Source: Candidatus Gastranaerophilales bacterium (lineage in GTDB: Bacteria > Cyanobacteriota > Vampirovibrionia > Gastranaerophilales > Gastranaerophilaceae). Taken from it: a stretch of 64,000 nucleotides of DNA. The position numbers and the translations under genes were made by a program. Under the pieces are notes generated by a model that did not search any database, was not told where the DNA came from, and saw only the letters and a program-made list of their open reading frames with translations. The stretch covers positions 211,485 to 275,484 of the forward strand of contig CALUYB010000001.1 in the NCBI GenBank assembly GCA_944324905.1. Reading direction: 5' to 3'. Below, in pieces: positions 43,246 through 52,677 of this stretch; position 1 is the stretch's first letter, and each line of letters begins with the position of its first letter.

Positions 43246-43864
43246 CACAATAATTACTGCAGGCGGCATCTCAAGGCGTTTTGGCACAAATAAACTCCTT
43301 GTTAAAATAGATGATTTAACGGTTATTGAACATACAATTTTAAAATTCTTAGACTTGTCAGATGAAATTATTATTCCTGCTACACCTCAGACACGTGATT
43401 TTATAGAGCAAAGCAGTGTTTTTGATAAAAATAAAATAACTTTTGCGCAATTTGGTGAAACTCGTCAAAAAAGTGTTTATAACGCGCTTTTGGGGTGTAA
43501 ATATAAAGATAAAGTTTTAATTCATGACGGTGCAAGACCATTTATTGAAAAATCAACAATAGAGCAAGTTATAGCGGAATTAGATACTAAAAACGCTATT
43601 TGTTGCGGGGTTTTTGCTACAGATACAATTAAAATAACCGATAACAGCGGTGCGATAATAAAAACAATTGACAGGAAAAATGTCTTTCAGGCGCAGACTC
43701 CGCAAGCTTTTAAGTATGATTTAATAATGAGTGCGCACAAAAAATTTGCTACAAGAGATGACTTTACTGATGATTCAAGTCTTGTAGAGGCTTTAGGAGA
43801 AAAGGTTTGGACGCTTGTGAGTGATGGGGTAAACAAAAAAATTACAACACAGGTTGATCTATAA
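43238..43864 (+). CDS. ispD: 2-C-methyl-D-erythritol 4-phosphate cytidylyltransferase
   Basis: 208 aa starting with TTG inside thiL. The nucleotide-binding start ITAGGISRRFGTNKLLV (7-23) has a somewhat altered GxGxRMG block; KVLIHDGARPFI (about 90-101), GVFATDTIK and VFQAQTPQAFKYDLI are as expected. It joins CTP to MEP in isoprenoid synthesis. Its end overlaps the convergent TPR gene by 23 bp. With uppS it shows a MEP/undecaprenol route. Confidence 0.92.
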   Translation: MISTIITAGGISRRFGTNKLLVKIDDLTVIEHTILKFLDLSDEIIIPATPQTRDFIEQSSVFDKNKITFAQFGETRQKSVYNALLGCKYKDKVLIHDGARPFIEKSTIEQVIAELDTKNAICCGVFATDTIKITDNSGAIIKTIDRKNVFQAQTPQAFKYDLIMSAHKKFATRDDFTDDSSLVEALGEKVWTLVSDGVNKKITTQVDL

Positions 43865-45518
43865 AGTCTTGCGGGACTTGCTTTTCTACTTCAGGCTTAA
43901 TTTCAGAGGGTATAAGTTGAATTAATTTTTTATTTGCATCCTCAAAGTCAGGTTTCAAGCTTAAACAATTCCTAAGGTTAACAATTGCCGAGTTTGTCCT
44001 GTTTAGCGCAATGTCGTATAGTGCATTCAGGTAAAAATAAATGTAATTTGTGCGATTTGAAAAAGAAATCATGTACAAAAAGTTTTTTGCGCCATCAAGG
44101 TCTTTGTTTTCAAGTTCATAGTTTAAAAAAGCCACCCAACCGTTTTCATATAGCGGGTTTATAGCTGTTGCGCGCCTTATGTATTCTCTCCTTAAATTTT
44201 TATTGTCTTTTGCAATAGTTGCAGCAATGGAGTGGTAAGACATAAATGGCGCAGAGTCCATTTTTGCAAGTTTTTTCTCAAGATTTTTTAAATCTTTTTC
44301 GTATTTTGTGTCATTTTTGTAAATTAATGCCAATTTTAGCGCGCTTGTTTGGTCTTTTGGATTTTGAGAAAGCGCTTTTTTATAATATTTAATTGCGCCC
44401 TCTAAATCGTACTCCAGAAATTTTACATCTCCAAGCCCGCTTAGAGTATAGGGGTAATTTTTATTTATTTCATAGCTTGCAAGGTAATTTTTCTTTGCAC
44501 TTTGTCTGTCCCCTGTTACAAATTGCCCCATAGCAAGCAGAGTCAGGATTTTATAGTTCTTTTTGTCAAAGCTTAAAATGTTTTTGCAATCCTCAATTGC
44601 TTTTTGATAATTGCCTTCCATAAAGGTTTTCATTGTTTGATGGTATTTTCTGTCTTGTTCGTCTTTAGAGAGGTTTGCAAGAATAGTTTCTTTTTGCAGC
44701 ATAAAGCTGTTTTTAAAAATGTGCTCATTTGCATTATTTTTTTCAACTTGCTCGATTATTTCAAGCGCTTCTTTATTTTTGTTTAGGGCATTGAGGGTTT
44801 TTACTTTAAAATTCAAATAAGACAAGTTTGTTTTGTTCATTGAACTTGCTTTGTTGATGAAATTTAGCGCTTGCTGGTATTGTCTTGACTCGCTCATTGC
44901 CTGAGATAAAATGTAATTTGCATAGTCGGATTTACTTGTTAAAGCCTCATTTTTATTTAATTCAAAGGAAATTTCTTGCGCTGAGTTGTCATAGTGAATT
45001 GAAGAATAAGCTTTTGCAAGGTAAATTTCTTCATTTTTATCCAGCGTAAAAGAAGGCAGATAGCACCTTTTAAGGTCGTCAATCGTATCTTGTACAAATT
45101 TTTTGTGTTTAATTTTTTCAAGGCTCTTTGTGCCGATTGAGAAAAAGCCTATTTCGTACATACTTTTTGCAAAAACTAAAAGTGCATAGTCGCTGTTTAT
45201 TGAGCTTGAGAGGTTTTCAAACTCATCATATGCCACAACCACGTTACCTTGATTGAATTTTTTTGTAGCATTTACAAAGGCAATCCTTTGTTTTTCAGAC
45301 TCGTCAAGATTAGCGTTTTCACTTTGTCCGCCAAGATTTAAAAAGCTGTCCATAATAGTAGTCAGGCTAAATATACCACTTTTTTCCTCTTGAGCTTTAG
45401 GAACAACATTGGTTACAGGCACATTTGATTTTTCAAACTCAAGCAAGTTGTCACTTGAGGCAAAAGCACTTGTGCCAAGGAGCATAATACATATTGCTGT
45501 TGAGGTTATTTTTTTCAT
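43842..45518 (-). CDS. Exported TPR protein
   Basis: 558 aa with a signal peptide (KKITSTAICIMLLGTSAFAS) and about seven or more TPR-like repeats, for example YTLSGLGDVKFLEYDLEGAI followed by YYKKALSQNPK (near residues 357-387) and AIVNLRNCLSLKPDFEDAN near the end. It begins in the last base of the HD-GYP gene stop, so the two are translationally coupled. Likely a periplasmic scaffold; target unknown. It ends convergently with ispD. Confidence 0.8.
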   Translation of the reverse strand: MKKITSTAICIMLLGTSAFASSDNLLEFEKSNVPVTNVVPKAQEEKSGIFSLTTIMDSFLNLGGQSENANLDESEKQRIAFVNATKKFNQGNVVVAYDEFENLSSSINSDYALLVFAKSMYEIGFFSIGTKSLEKIKHKKFVQDTIDDLKRCYLPSFTLDKNEEIYLAKAYSSIHYDNSAQEISFELNKNEALTSKSDYANYILSQAMSESRQYQQALNFINKASSMNKTNLSYLNFKVKTLNALNKNKEALEIIEQVEKNNANEHIFKNSFMLQKETILANLSKDEQDRKYHQTMKTFMEGNYQKAIEDCKNILSFDKKNYKILTLLAMGQFVTGDRQSAKKNYLASYEINKNYPYTLSGLGDVKFLEYDLEGAIKYYKKALSQNPKDQTSALKLALIYKNDTKYEKDLKNLEKKLAKMDSAPFMSYHSIAATIAKDNKNLRREYIRRATAINPLYENGWVAFLNYELENKDLDGAKNFLYMISFSNRTNYIYFYLNALYDIALNRTNSAIVNLRNCLSLKPDFEDANKKLIQLIPSEIKPEVEKQVPQDFIDQPVL

Positions 45519-47278
45519 TAATTTGAAATATCGTTGTAGTATTTATTAAAAACTTGTACCAGTGTTTCTTCCTGTATTTCACACTCTTGCTTTAGTAAAA
45601 TTGCGTACAGGTCGCTAAATTTGTATTTTTCAAGCAACAGCCTGTCGTTTTGGGAAATTTCTATATTAGAATCGCAAGTCAGTACATTAATTATTTTATC
45701 ACATTTGATGGATAAAAACACGTCTACAATTTTTTTATCAAAATGAGAATTTGCGCCCTCGATTAAAATTTTTATCGCGTCTTGAATTTCCATTTTTGAA
45801 CGGTAGTGCCTTTTTGAGGTTATTGCGTCAAATACGTCGCAAACAGCTAAAATCCTTCCTCCAAGGGGTATTTGCTCTCCTTCAAGACCTAAAAAATATC
45901 CTTTGCCATCGTATCTTTCATGGTGCGAGGAGGCAATTTGGGCAACGTTTTCAAACTGTTTTGAAACATAAATTTTGCCTAAAATATCGTTTGTAATTTT
46001 GGCATGTTGCTTGATGTGGTCGTATTCTTCGCTTGTAAGCTTGCCTTCTTTTTGTAAAATTGAATCTTTTATCCCTATTTTTCCTATGTCATGCAAAAGA
46101 GAGGCGTGTTTTATAACTTCTTTTTCTTTTTCATCCATATTAAGCTCGTCGCAAATGAGCGAAGCGTACATTGTAACGCGTTTTGAATGACCTGAGGTGA
46201 TTTTATCGCGAGCGTCGATTGAAGCTGAAAGTGTGTCTATGAAGCTTGAAAATAGCTGTTTTTGCTCGTCGATAAGCATTTTTTGCCTGTTAAATAAATT
46301 TGCGTTTTCAAGTGCTATACCTGCCGATGAACCTATTGCAATCAGCAAATCTTCGTCTTTTTGTGTAAATTCACCGTTTTTTTTGTTTAAAACCTGAAAA
46401 ACACCTACTATTTGGTGACTAAGGTTGCGAATAGGCATACAAAGTATGGTTTTTGTTTTGTAGCCTGTTTGTAAGTCAATTTCTTTATTGAAACGGTTAT
46501 CGGTGTAGGCGTCTTTTATGTTTACTGTTTCACCTGTTGTTGCAACGTGTCCTGCAAGCCCCAGGTTTGAATCAAAGCGTATTTCTTGCATTTCAAGCCC
46601 AAGGGCAACTTTAGACCAGAGCTGGTGCTTTTCTTCATCTAAAAGGAAAACCGTACATCTGTCAGCGTTTAGCGCTTGTTTTATTTCTTGAGCAATTATT
46701 GTTAAAAGTGTGTCAATATTTGTTTCAACGGCAATAGTTCTGCCGACTTTTAAAAGTGCAATAAGTGGGTCTTCCTGATTGTTTTCAGGGATAAAAGTAG
46801 GCGGAGCTGAGGTTATGACCTTTTGTTTGTTTGTTTTTTCAACCCTTGTTTTTGCGTTTAAAATCTTTTCGTCAAAACTTGTCATCTGAGCCAGTTTTAT
46901 TTGCAGTGCCGCCTCCATTAAATCAAGGGATTGAGGGTAGTTTTGTTCTAAAAATTCAATTTGCCCCATAAGATAAAGATTTATTTTAAGCGCAAGCAGT
47001 GAATTTGAGGAGTTTGCAAGGTAGTGTGCGTCATTTAGTATATTCAGAGTTTTGTAATACCTTTCCTGATGCCATCTGTAGCCAATGTAGCCTATAAGCG
47101 ACATTGAAATAGATACCAAGTCAAAAGCTTTAAGGGAAATAGCCTTTTTGTGACATTCTTCGATTTTTGAAATTTTTGGCGCTTTTGTGTCGTCAAGTAT
47201 TGTGTCAAAAAATTTTAATAAACAGGTGCTAATTTCCTGCACTTGAGCGTTTTCAACTACATTTGCGCTTTTTGTCAT
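45518..47278 (-). CDS. GAF and HD-GYP domain protein (probable c-di-GMP phosphodiesterase)
   Basis: 586 aa with AAAGG upstream. An alpha-helical N-terminus (TPR-like, about 1-160) is followed by a GAF domain (ADRCTVFLLDEEKHQLWSKV, about 213-232) and an HD-GYP domain: HASLLHDIGKIGI (about 390-402), KQHAKITNDILGKI, ASSHHERYDGKGYFLGLEG (about 446-464). HD-GYP enzymes split cyclic di-GMP using a di- or trinuclear metal site. The GYP signature reads GYF here, but HD, HH and DGKG residues are kept. It could set the motile/sessile state and the Tad pilus or flagellum; context gives no proof. Confidence 0.9.
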   Translation of the reverse strand: MTKSANVVENAQVQEISTCLLKFFDTILDDTKAPKISKIEECHKKAISLKAFDLVSISMSLIGYIGYRWHQERYYKTLNILNDAHYLANSSNSLLALKINLYLMGQIEFLEQNYPQSLDLMEAALQIKLAQMTSFDEKILNAKTRVEKTNKQKVITSAPPTFIPENNQEDPLIALLKVGRTIAVETNIDTLLTIIAQEIKQALNADRCTVFLLDEEKHQLWSKVALGLEMQEIRFDSNLGLAGHVATTGETVNIKDAYTDNRFNKEIDLQTGYKTKTILCMPIRNLSHQIVGVFQVLNKKNGEFTQKDEDLLIAIGSSAGIALENANLFNRQKMLIDEQKQLFSSFIDTLSASIDARDKITSGHSKRVTMYASLICDELNMDEKEKEVIKHASLLHDIGKIGIKDSILQKEGKLTSEEYDHIKQHAKITNDILGKIYVSKQFENVAQIASSHHERYDGKGYFLGLEGEQIPLGGRILAVCDVFDAITSKRHYRSKMEIQDAIKILIEGANSHFDKKIVDVFLSIKCDKIINVLTCDSNIEISQNDRLLLEKYKFSDLYAILLKQECEIQEETLVQVFNKYYNDISN

Positions 47279-47337
47279 CTCTAACCTTTAATTCTACCCT
47301 TGTTATAAATTATACTATTATTTTTTCAAAAAGAAAA

Positions 47338-47931
47338 TTATTTTAAATTAGCGCATTTAATCCACACAAGCATATCCATCAAAGCGCGCCCCCTGTGGGA
47401 AACTTTGCTTTTTTCATCTTGAGAAAGTTCTGTCATGGTTTTATTTTTATTTTCAACAATAAAAATCGGGTCATAGCCAAAACCGCCCTCGCCGCACTGA
47501 TGATGAGCTATTTTACCTTTGCAAATGCCTGTTGTTTTATTTAAAATATTTCCTGTTTTGTCGATTAAAACTAAAGAGCAGACAAACTTTGCCCCTCTTT
47601 GGTTTTCTTTTGCGTCTTTCAATGCGTCCAAAAGTTTTTCAATTCTTTCCTGTGCGCTGGGCGCGTATCTTGCGCTTTTAAGCCCCGGAGCGCCGTTTAA
47701 AAAATCAACGCAAAGACCGGAATCATCTGCCATAAAATATTTTCTCTCACCCATTTCGCACTGCGCTGCAGCAAGCGCTTTTGCATATGAATTTTCTTCA
47801 AAAGTTGAACCATCCTCAATGGGGTTAAAACCTTCATCAGGCAAGACGAATTCTATACCAAAAGGTACTGAAACACTGTTTATTTCTTCGATTTTATGAG
47901 GGTTTGATGTTGCAAGTACTATTTTTAACAT
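47338..47931 (-). CDS. rdgB: XTP/dITP diphosphatase (HAM1 family)
   Basis: 197 aa. The start VLATSNPHKIEEINSV (5-20), YFMADDSGLCVDFLNGAPG with the catalytic Asp pair (about 64-82), GICKGKI, GGFGYDPIF (about 149-157), SKVSHRGRA near the end. It removes inosine and xanthosine triphosphates to protect DNA and RNA. It starts 2 bp after the end of uppS on the same strand. Confidence 0.95.
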   Translation of the reverse strand: MLKIVLATSNPHKIEEINSVSVPFGIEFVLPDEGFNPIEDGSTFEENSYAKALAAAQCEMGERKYFMADDSGLCVDFLNGAPGLKSARYAPSAQERIEKLLDALKDAKENQRGAKFVCSLVLIDKTGNILNKTTGICKGKIAHHQCGEGGFGYDPIFIVENKNKTMTELSQDEKSKVSHRGRALMDMLVWIKCANLK

Positions 47932-47933
47932 AA

Positions 47934-48662
47934 CTAACCACCCCAGCGACGTTGTCTTTTTGCAAATTCTAAAATTGAGTTTTTAAGGGCTTCTTCGTCA
48001 AATTCTGGCCAGTAAATATTGGTAATGTATAGCTCAGAATAAGCTATTTGCCATAGCAAGTAGTTACTTATTCTCATTTCTCCGCCTGTTCTGATTAAAA
48101 GGTCAGGGTCAGGGATTGATTTTGTGTATAAAAACTTTGAAACAAGCTCCTCATCTACATCTTCAGGTTTTACCCCTTGATACATCATATCTTTTATGGC
48201 GTTTGTAATTTCGTTTCTTGCGCCGTAATTAATTGCAATTTGCAAGTTTACACCTGTGTTGTTTTTTGTTGTTTCAACAGCTTGTGCTAAAATTTCTTGT
48301 AGTGTTGGGTTAAGCGCCTTTAAATATCCTATAAACCTTAGTTTAACGTTGTTTTGGTTAAGTTCATCCAGCTGGGATTTAATTGTGTTGGCAAGCAAAC
48401 CCATTAAAAAATCAACTTCTTCCTGTTTTCTGTTCCAATTTTCAGTTGAAAAAGCGTATAAAGTTAAGTATTTTACTCCAAATTTATGAGCAGCCTTCAG
48501 GGTTTTTTTAAGCGCTTCTACCCCTTTTTTATGTCCCATAGCTGATGGTAACATATTATTTTTTGCCCAACGGCGATTTCCGTCCATAATTATTGCAATG
48601 TGTTGCAATTTTGTTTGTTCGACGATTGTTTTTATTTCGTTTTTTTCAAGTGCTTCAAGCAA
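47934..48662 (-). CDS. uppS: Undecaprenyl diphosphate synthase
   Basis: 242 aa with a TTG start and a GGGAA site. Residues: HIAIIMDGNRRWAKN (about 22-36, Asp26-type catalytic Asp), GHKKGVEALKKTLKAAHKFG, TLYAFSTENWNRKQEEVDFL, INYGARNEI, and DPDLLIRTGGEMRISNYLLW (about 191-210). It makes the C55 lipid carrier for peptidoglycan and other envelope glycans. It is the first gene of a minus-strand run with rdgB, the HD-GYP and the TPR genes. Confidence 0.95.
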   Translation of the reverse strand: MLEALEKNEIKTIVEQTKLQHIAIIMDGNRRWAKNNMLPSAMGHKKGVEALKKTLKAAHKFGVKYLTLYAFSTENWNRKQEEVDFLMGLLANTIKSQLDELNQNNVKLRFIGYLKALNPTLQEILAQAVETTKNNTGVNLQIAINYGARNEITNAIKDMMYQGVKPEDVDEELVSKFLYTKSIPDPDLLIRTGGEMRISNYLLWQIAYSELYITNIYWPEFDEEALKNSILEFAKRQRRWGG

Positions 48663-48749
48663 AATTCTTATTCCCGTAATTTCAACTAGTTAAATTATAA
48701 ATTAAATAAATTTAATAACAACAAAATTTATGATAAAATTAACTTAATT

Positions 48750-49241
48750 ATGAGTGAAATAGTTATATTATACATACTTAGCCGTTACGATGCGACTATT
48801 TACAAAATTTCAAAAATCATGGAAGAAATGTTTTTTGCCTTCCTAAAGCCGAGCTTAGGGACAATTAACCCTGCGGTCAAAAGGCTTATAAAATTAGGCT
48901 GTATTGAAACTGAAGATAAAATGTCGCAAGGTGGCATGGCATCTAAAATGTGCTCTATTACTCCTGTTGGCAGAAAGCATTTAAAAAATCTTTTATTGTC
49001 TTTAGAATTTAATCATCCTGCACACATTTTAAATAACGCAAGAATTGCACTGTTTTGCGCTGACGTGCTTGATGACAACGAAAAAGCGCAGCTTGTAAAA
49101 AATATTCAAAACCATTTAATTTTATTCAAAGGACGCACTCAAGAAGCCCTAAATAACCCTTATTTAACTTTAAGTGACGAGCAAAAGAAAATTTCATTGT
49201 CTAAAGTTGATGAAGCGGAAAAAATTCTGGAAATGCTATGA
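48750..49241 (+). CDS. PadR-like winged-helix regulator
   Basis: 163 aa. The N-terminal winged helix (ILYILSRYDATIYKISKIME, LGTINPAVKRLIKLGCIET, and the wing GGMASKMCSITPVGRKHLKN) has the PadR layout, with a helical C-terminal domain for dimerisation (FNHPAHILNNARIALFCADV). PadR proteins usually repress a neighbouring gene; here the next gene overlaps it (ATGA at 49238), so it may regulate itself and the DUF512 gene. A TGATAAAAT box sits ten bases before the start. Confidence 0.8.
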   Translation: MSEIVILYILSRYDATIYKISKIMEEMFFAFLKPSLGTINPAVKRLIKLGCIETEDKMSQGGMASKMCSITPVGRKHLKNLLLSLEFNHPAHILNNARIALFCADVLDDNEKAQLVKNIQNHLILFKGRTQEALNNPYLTLSDEQKKISLSKVDEAEKILEML

Positions 49242-50527
49242 AAATAATTATTTCGCAAGTTGAAAAAGATTCTATAGCTTATGAATTGGGACTTTGCGCA
49301 GGTGATGAAATTGTATCAATAAATAATACAGTCCCAAGGGATATTATAGACTACAGTTTTCTTGTAAAAGATGAAGAAATTTTGCTGCATATTAAACATA
49401 AATCAGGTGAGGAAGAACTTTTTGAAATAGAAAAAGACTTTGACGATGATTTAGGTATAAGTTTTGAAAGTGCGGTTTTTGACAGGGTCAAGCCATGTTG
49501 TAATAAATGTATTTTTTGTTTTGTTGATCAACAACCTAAGGGTTTAAGAAAAAGCCTTTATGTAAAAGACGACGACTGGAGGCTTTCATATTTGCAAGGT
49601 ACATACATTACCCTTACGAATATGAAAGAAAAAGACTGGCAAAGGCTTGAGAATTTCCGCCCCTCACCTTTGTTTGTTTCAATCCACACGACAAATCCAA
49701 ATTTAAGGGCAAAAATGCTTAATAATCCAAATGCTGCAAGGATTATGGATGATTTAGAACGTTTGAAAAAAAACGACATAAAAATTCACGCCCAAATTGT
49801 ACTTTGCCCAGATTATAACGACGGGGACGAACTTTTAAGGACTTTAGAGGATTTAAAAAAGTTTAAAAAGATTTTAAATTCTCTTGCAATCGTTCCTGTG
49901 GGTGTTTCAAAATTTAGAAAAGAAAAACTAAAAACTGTTGATAAAAAAATTGCAGATTTTGTAATCGACGCTGTTGAGAATTTTAATTTAGAGATGAAAA
50001 AAAATGTCGCAATGGCATCTGATGAATTCTTTTTGATTTCAGGACGCGAAATTCCAAAGAAAAAATACTACGGTAAATTTGCCCAAATAGAAGACGGCGT
50101 GGGTGCAATAAGGCTTTTAAAAGATGACTTTGAAAAGTGCAAGAAAAAATTGAAAAAATCCCTTAAAAACCCTTGTAGATTAACCCTTTTAACAGGTTCA
50201 AGTGCGGCAAAAATATTTGAAGAATTTAAAAAAGAGATTAATGTCAAAGGGCTTGATTTTAACGTTGTTGACATTAAAAACGAGTTTTTTGGGGATAAAA
50301 TAAACGTCACAGGGCTTATTACGGGTCAGGATTTAGTTTTTGCACTAAAGAAAAATCAAGCAAATGTTGCAATAATTCCTTCTGTCATGCTAAGAGAGGG
50401 AACAGACGAGTTTTTAGACGGGATAAAGGTTAGTCAAATCAAAAAAGAATTTCCTGAAACTAAATTTTATATTATTAACGATTGTTACAAATTTAGAGAA
50501 ATTTTAGAAATAATCAACTCTTTATAA
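49238..50527 (+). CDS. DUF512 family radical-SAM-like iron-sulfur protein with PDZ-like start
   Basis: 429 aa. A PDZ-like N-terminus (DSIAYELGLCAGDEIVSINN, about 10-29) is followed by the Cys cluster CCNKCIFCFVDQQPKGLRKS (about 87-106), consistent with an Fe4S4-binding CxxCxxC, a barrel with TYITLTNM and SIHTTNPNLRAKML, and the C-terminal DUF512 domain (LTGSSAAKIF, PSVMLREGTDEFLDG). The family is widespread in Firmicutes and cyanobacteria but its reaction is not established. It overlaps the PadR-like gene by 4 bp. Confidence 0.88.
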   Translation: MKIIISQVEKDSIAYELGLCAGDEIVSINNTVPRDIIDYSFLVKDEEILLHIKHKSGEEELFEIEKDFDDDLGISFESAVFDRVKPCCNKCIFCFVDQQPKGLRKSLYVKDDDWRLSYLQGTYITLTNMKEKDWQRLENFRPSPLFVSIHTTNPNLRAKMLNNPNAARIMDDLERLKKNDIKIHAQIVLCPDYNDGDELLRTLEDLKKFKKILNSLAIVPVGVSKFRKEKLKTVDKKIADFVIDAVENFNLEMKKNVAMASDEFFLISGREIPKKKYYGKFAQIEDGVGAIRLLKDDFEKCKKKLKKSLKNPCRLTLLTGSSAAKIFEEFKKEINVKGLDFNVVDIKNEFFGDKINVTGLITGQDLVFALKKNQANVAIIPSVMLREGTDEFLDGIKVSQIKKEFPETKFYIINDCYKFREILEIINSL

Positions 50528-50588
50528 CAATAAAATCAATTTTTTTGTTTTTATTATGTATATTGAAGGTTAATTTTAAGGAGCAATT

Positions 50589-51164
50589 ATGTCTGTTAAT
50601 AACGTTCAGCAAGCAAGTCAGCCTAAAAAAGGCGCAGGTATAACAGATGCACTTTTAAACCAAGGTAAAAACGCCCTTGTAGGTACTGCAGTTGGGCTTG
50701 CAACAGGTAGAGTAGTTTCTCTTGCAATGCCTGTTTCACATAAGCAAATTGCTCAAAAAGTAGTCGATCATTATGTTAAACACGATAAAGACGGTATAGG
50801 CACTGCTATAAAAAACCTTGAAGAAGGCTTAGGGCAAGAAAATGTCACAAAAGAGCAGCTGCAAAATGTTTTAAACAAAATAGAAGAACTTGTAAAACCG
50901 CTTAGAGAGCAAGCTTCAGATGTTGTTGAAAATTTCTTTAAAACTCCAAGAAAAAGCCGCAGCGCAGATGACATTGTTGCAATAGCCAAAAAAGCTGCTA
51001 AAAAATCTCAAAGTGCTAAAATTATGGGCACAGCAGCTGCAGTTGGTATGTTTTTGATGATGTTTTCAGATGTATTTTCAGTATTTGCCCCAAAAAAGGC
51101 TAAAACAGAAGCAAAAGGTGTGCAAGCCGAATCACCAAGCAAAATGGGTACACATCAAGGCTAG
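50589..51164 (+). CDS. Unrecognised protein with a C-terminal hydrophobic helix (191 aa)
   Basis: 191 aa with a strong TAAGGAG site eight bases before ATG. N-terminus Gln/Lys/Gly-rich; a Gly/Ala/Val stretch (NALVGTAVGLATGRVVSLAM, about 28-47); a helical middle; a hydrophobic segment AKIMGTAAAVGMFLMMFSDV (about 143-162); and a polar tail. Two hydrophobic segments suggest membrane contact. It resembles the 708-aa protein at 4162-6288 in style (short polar start, Gly/Ala-rich hydrophobic segments) but no sequence homology is claimed. Confidence 0.75.
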   Translation: MSVNNVQQASQPKKGAGITDALLNQGKNALVGTAVGLATGRVVSLAMPVSHKQIAQKVVDHYVKHDKDGIGTAIKNLEEGLGQENVTKEQLQNVLNKIEELVKPLREQASDVVENFFKTPRKSRSADDIVAIAKKAAKKSQSAKIMGTAAAVGMFLMMFSDVFSVFAPKKAKTEAKGVQAESPSKMGTHQG

Positions 51165-51197
51165 ATTTTACTAAAAATATTTTTATAGTAAAATTTT
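51165..51197 (+). terminator. Weak AT-rich hairpin between the 191-aa gene and ffh
   Basis: ATTTTACTA (51165-51173) / TAGTAAAAT (51186-51194) with T-rich sequence after. It could be a weak terminator, but it lies only a few bases before the ffh start codon, so it may instead shape ffh translation. Confidence 0.35.
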
Positions 51198-51200
51198 AAT

Positions 51201-52568
51201 ATGTTTGATTCACTTTCTGAAAGACTGCAGGAAATAATTAAAAAAACCGCAGGCAATGCGCAATTAAGCGAAGATAATATGCAAGATGCGCTGAGGGAAA
51301 TTCGTCGTGCGCTTTTAGGGGCAGATGTTTCGCTTAGTGTTGTTAAGTCTTTTATTTCAAATATTAAAGATAAAGCAGCAGGGCAAGAGGTTATAAAAAG
51401 CGTTAACCCTTCACAAATGCTTATAAAAATTGTAAATGATGAACTTGTTGAGCTTTTAGGGAAAGAAAAAAAGCCCTTAAACCTTGATACAAATCCGTCT
51501 TTTATTATGATGCTGGGGCTTCAGGGTTCAGGTAAAACTACAAGCAGCGCAAAGTTGGGTTTAAAACTTAAAAAAGAAGGTAAAAAGCCTTTGCTTGTTG
51601 CATGCGATGTATACAGACCTGCTGCAATTTTGCAGTTAAAAACCTTGTGTAGCGAAAATAACCTTGATTTCTTTTCTTTGGAAAATGAAAAAGATGTAAG
51701 AAAAATTGTTGATGAAGCGATAAAATACGCAAAAGAAAATCAAAATACGGTTTTAATTCTTGATACTGCAGGGCGTTTGCAGATTGATACATCTATGATG
51801 GCAGAGCTTTTGCTTATTGAGAGGATGTACCCGCTTAATGAAAAATTGCTTGTAATTGACTCTATGACAGGTCAAGAGGCAATTGACGTTGCAAAAAACT
51901 TTGATGAGCAATTAGGTATTACAGGTATTATTTTAACAAAGCTTGATGGCGATACAAAAGGCGGTTGTGCGCTCAGTGTTGTTTATTCGACAGGCAAGGC
52001 AATTAAGCTTGTGGGCATGGGTGAAAAAATTGAACCCTTAGAGGATTTTTACCCTGATAGAATGGCATCTCGCATTTTAGGGATGGGTGATATTGTTTCT
52101 CTTGTTGAAAAAGCTCAGAAAAATATTGATGTTGAAGAAGCAAAAAAACTTGAGGAGAAGTTTTTAAAAGCGCAGTTTAGTTTTGAAGATTTCTTAAAAA
52201 TTCAAAAACAAATTAAAATGCTTGGCTCGTTTGATGGTATTTTGGGCATGCTGCCAATCCCCGGGTTAAATAAAGACGATAGGCAAAAAATTTCTCATGA
52301 AGGGGAAAAACAGTTTAAAAAAATGGAGGTTTTTATATCCTCTATGACACCACAAGAGCGAAAAAACCCTGATTTATTAAATGCATCAAGAAAAAAAAGA
52401 ATAGCTCGAGGTGCAGGCATGGAGTTAAGTGAACTAAATGCTTTTGTAACTCAGTTTGAACAAATGAGAAAAATGATGCAGGGTTTTGGTGCGCTTAAAA
52501 ATACTTTTAAAAAGGGCGGAAAATCGGCGCTATATGGCAAAATGCCAAAAGGCGGAAGATTTAGATAA
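51201..52568 (+). CDS. ffh: Signal recognition particle protein Ffh
   Basis: 455 aa. N and G domains: LREIRRALLGADVSLSVVKS, Walker A MMLGLQGSGKTTSSAKLG (about 100-117), VACDVYRPAAILQL, VLILDTAGRLQID and TKLDGDTKGGCALSV. The Met-rich M domain that binds 4.5S RNA and signal sequences follows (FEDFLKIQKQIKMLGSFDG, IARGAGMELSELNAFVTQFE, KMMQGFGALK). It targets nascent membrane and secreted proteins. No Shine-Dalgarno site is seen; the AT-rich hairpin ends just upstream. No 4.5S RNA gene was found nearby. Confidence 0.96.
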   Translation: MFDSLSERLQEIIKKTAGNAQLSEDNMQDALREIRRALLGADVSLSVVKSFISNIKDKAAGQEVIKSVNPSQMLIKIVNDELVELLGKEKKPLNLDTNPSFIMMLGLQGSGKTTSSAKLGLKLKKEGKKPLLVACDVYRPAAILQLKTLCSENNLDFFSLENEKDVRKIVDEAIKYAKENQNTVLILDTAGRLQIDTSMMAELLLIERMYPLNEKLLVIDSMTGQEAIDVAKNFDEQLGITGIILTKLDGDTKGGCALSVVYSTGKAIKLVGMGEKIEPLEDFYPDRMASRILGMGDIVSLVEKAQKNIDVEEAKKLEEKFLKAQFSFEDFLKIQKQIKMLGSFDGILGMLPIPGLNKDDRQKISHEGEKQFKKMEVFISSMTPQERKNPDLLNASRKKRIARGAGMELSELNAFVTQFEQMRKMMQGFGALKNTFKKGGKSALYGKMPKGGRFR

Positions 52569-52677
52569 ATTTTTTTTAAAATGTCAAGCATTTTTGTGAA
52601 ATTTGCTTGCAAATAAATTATGCTTGTGTTTTGATTACTATATAACTGATTAATGACTAAGGAGAAAAGTAAAAGAA

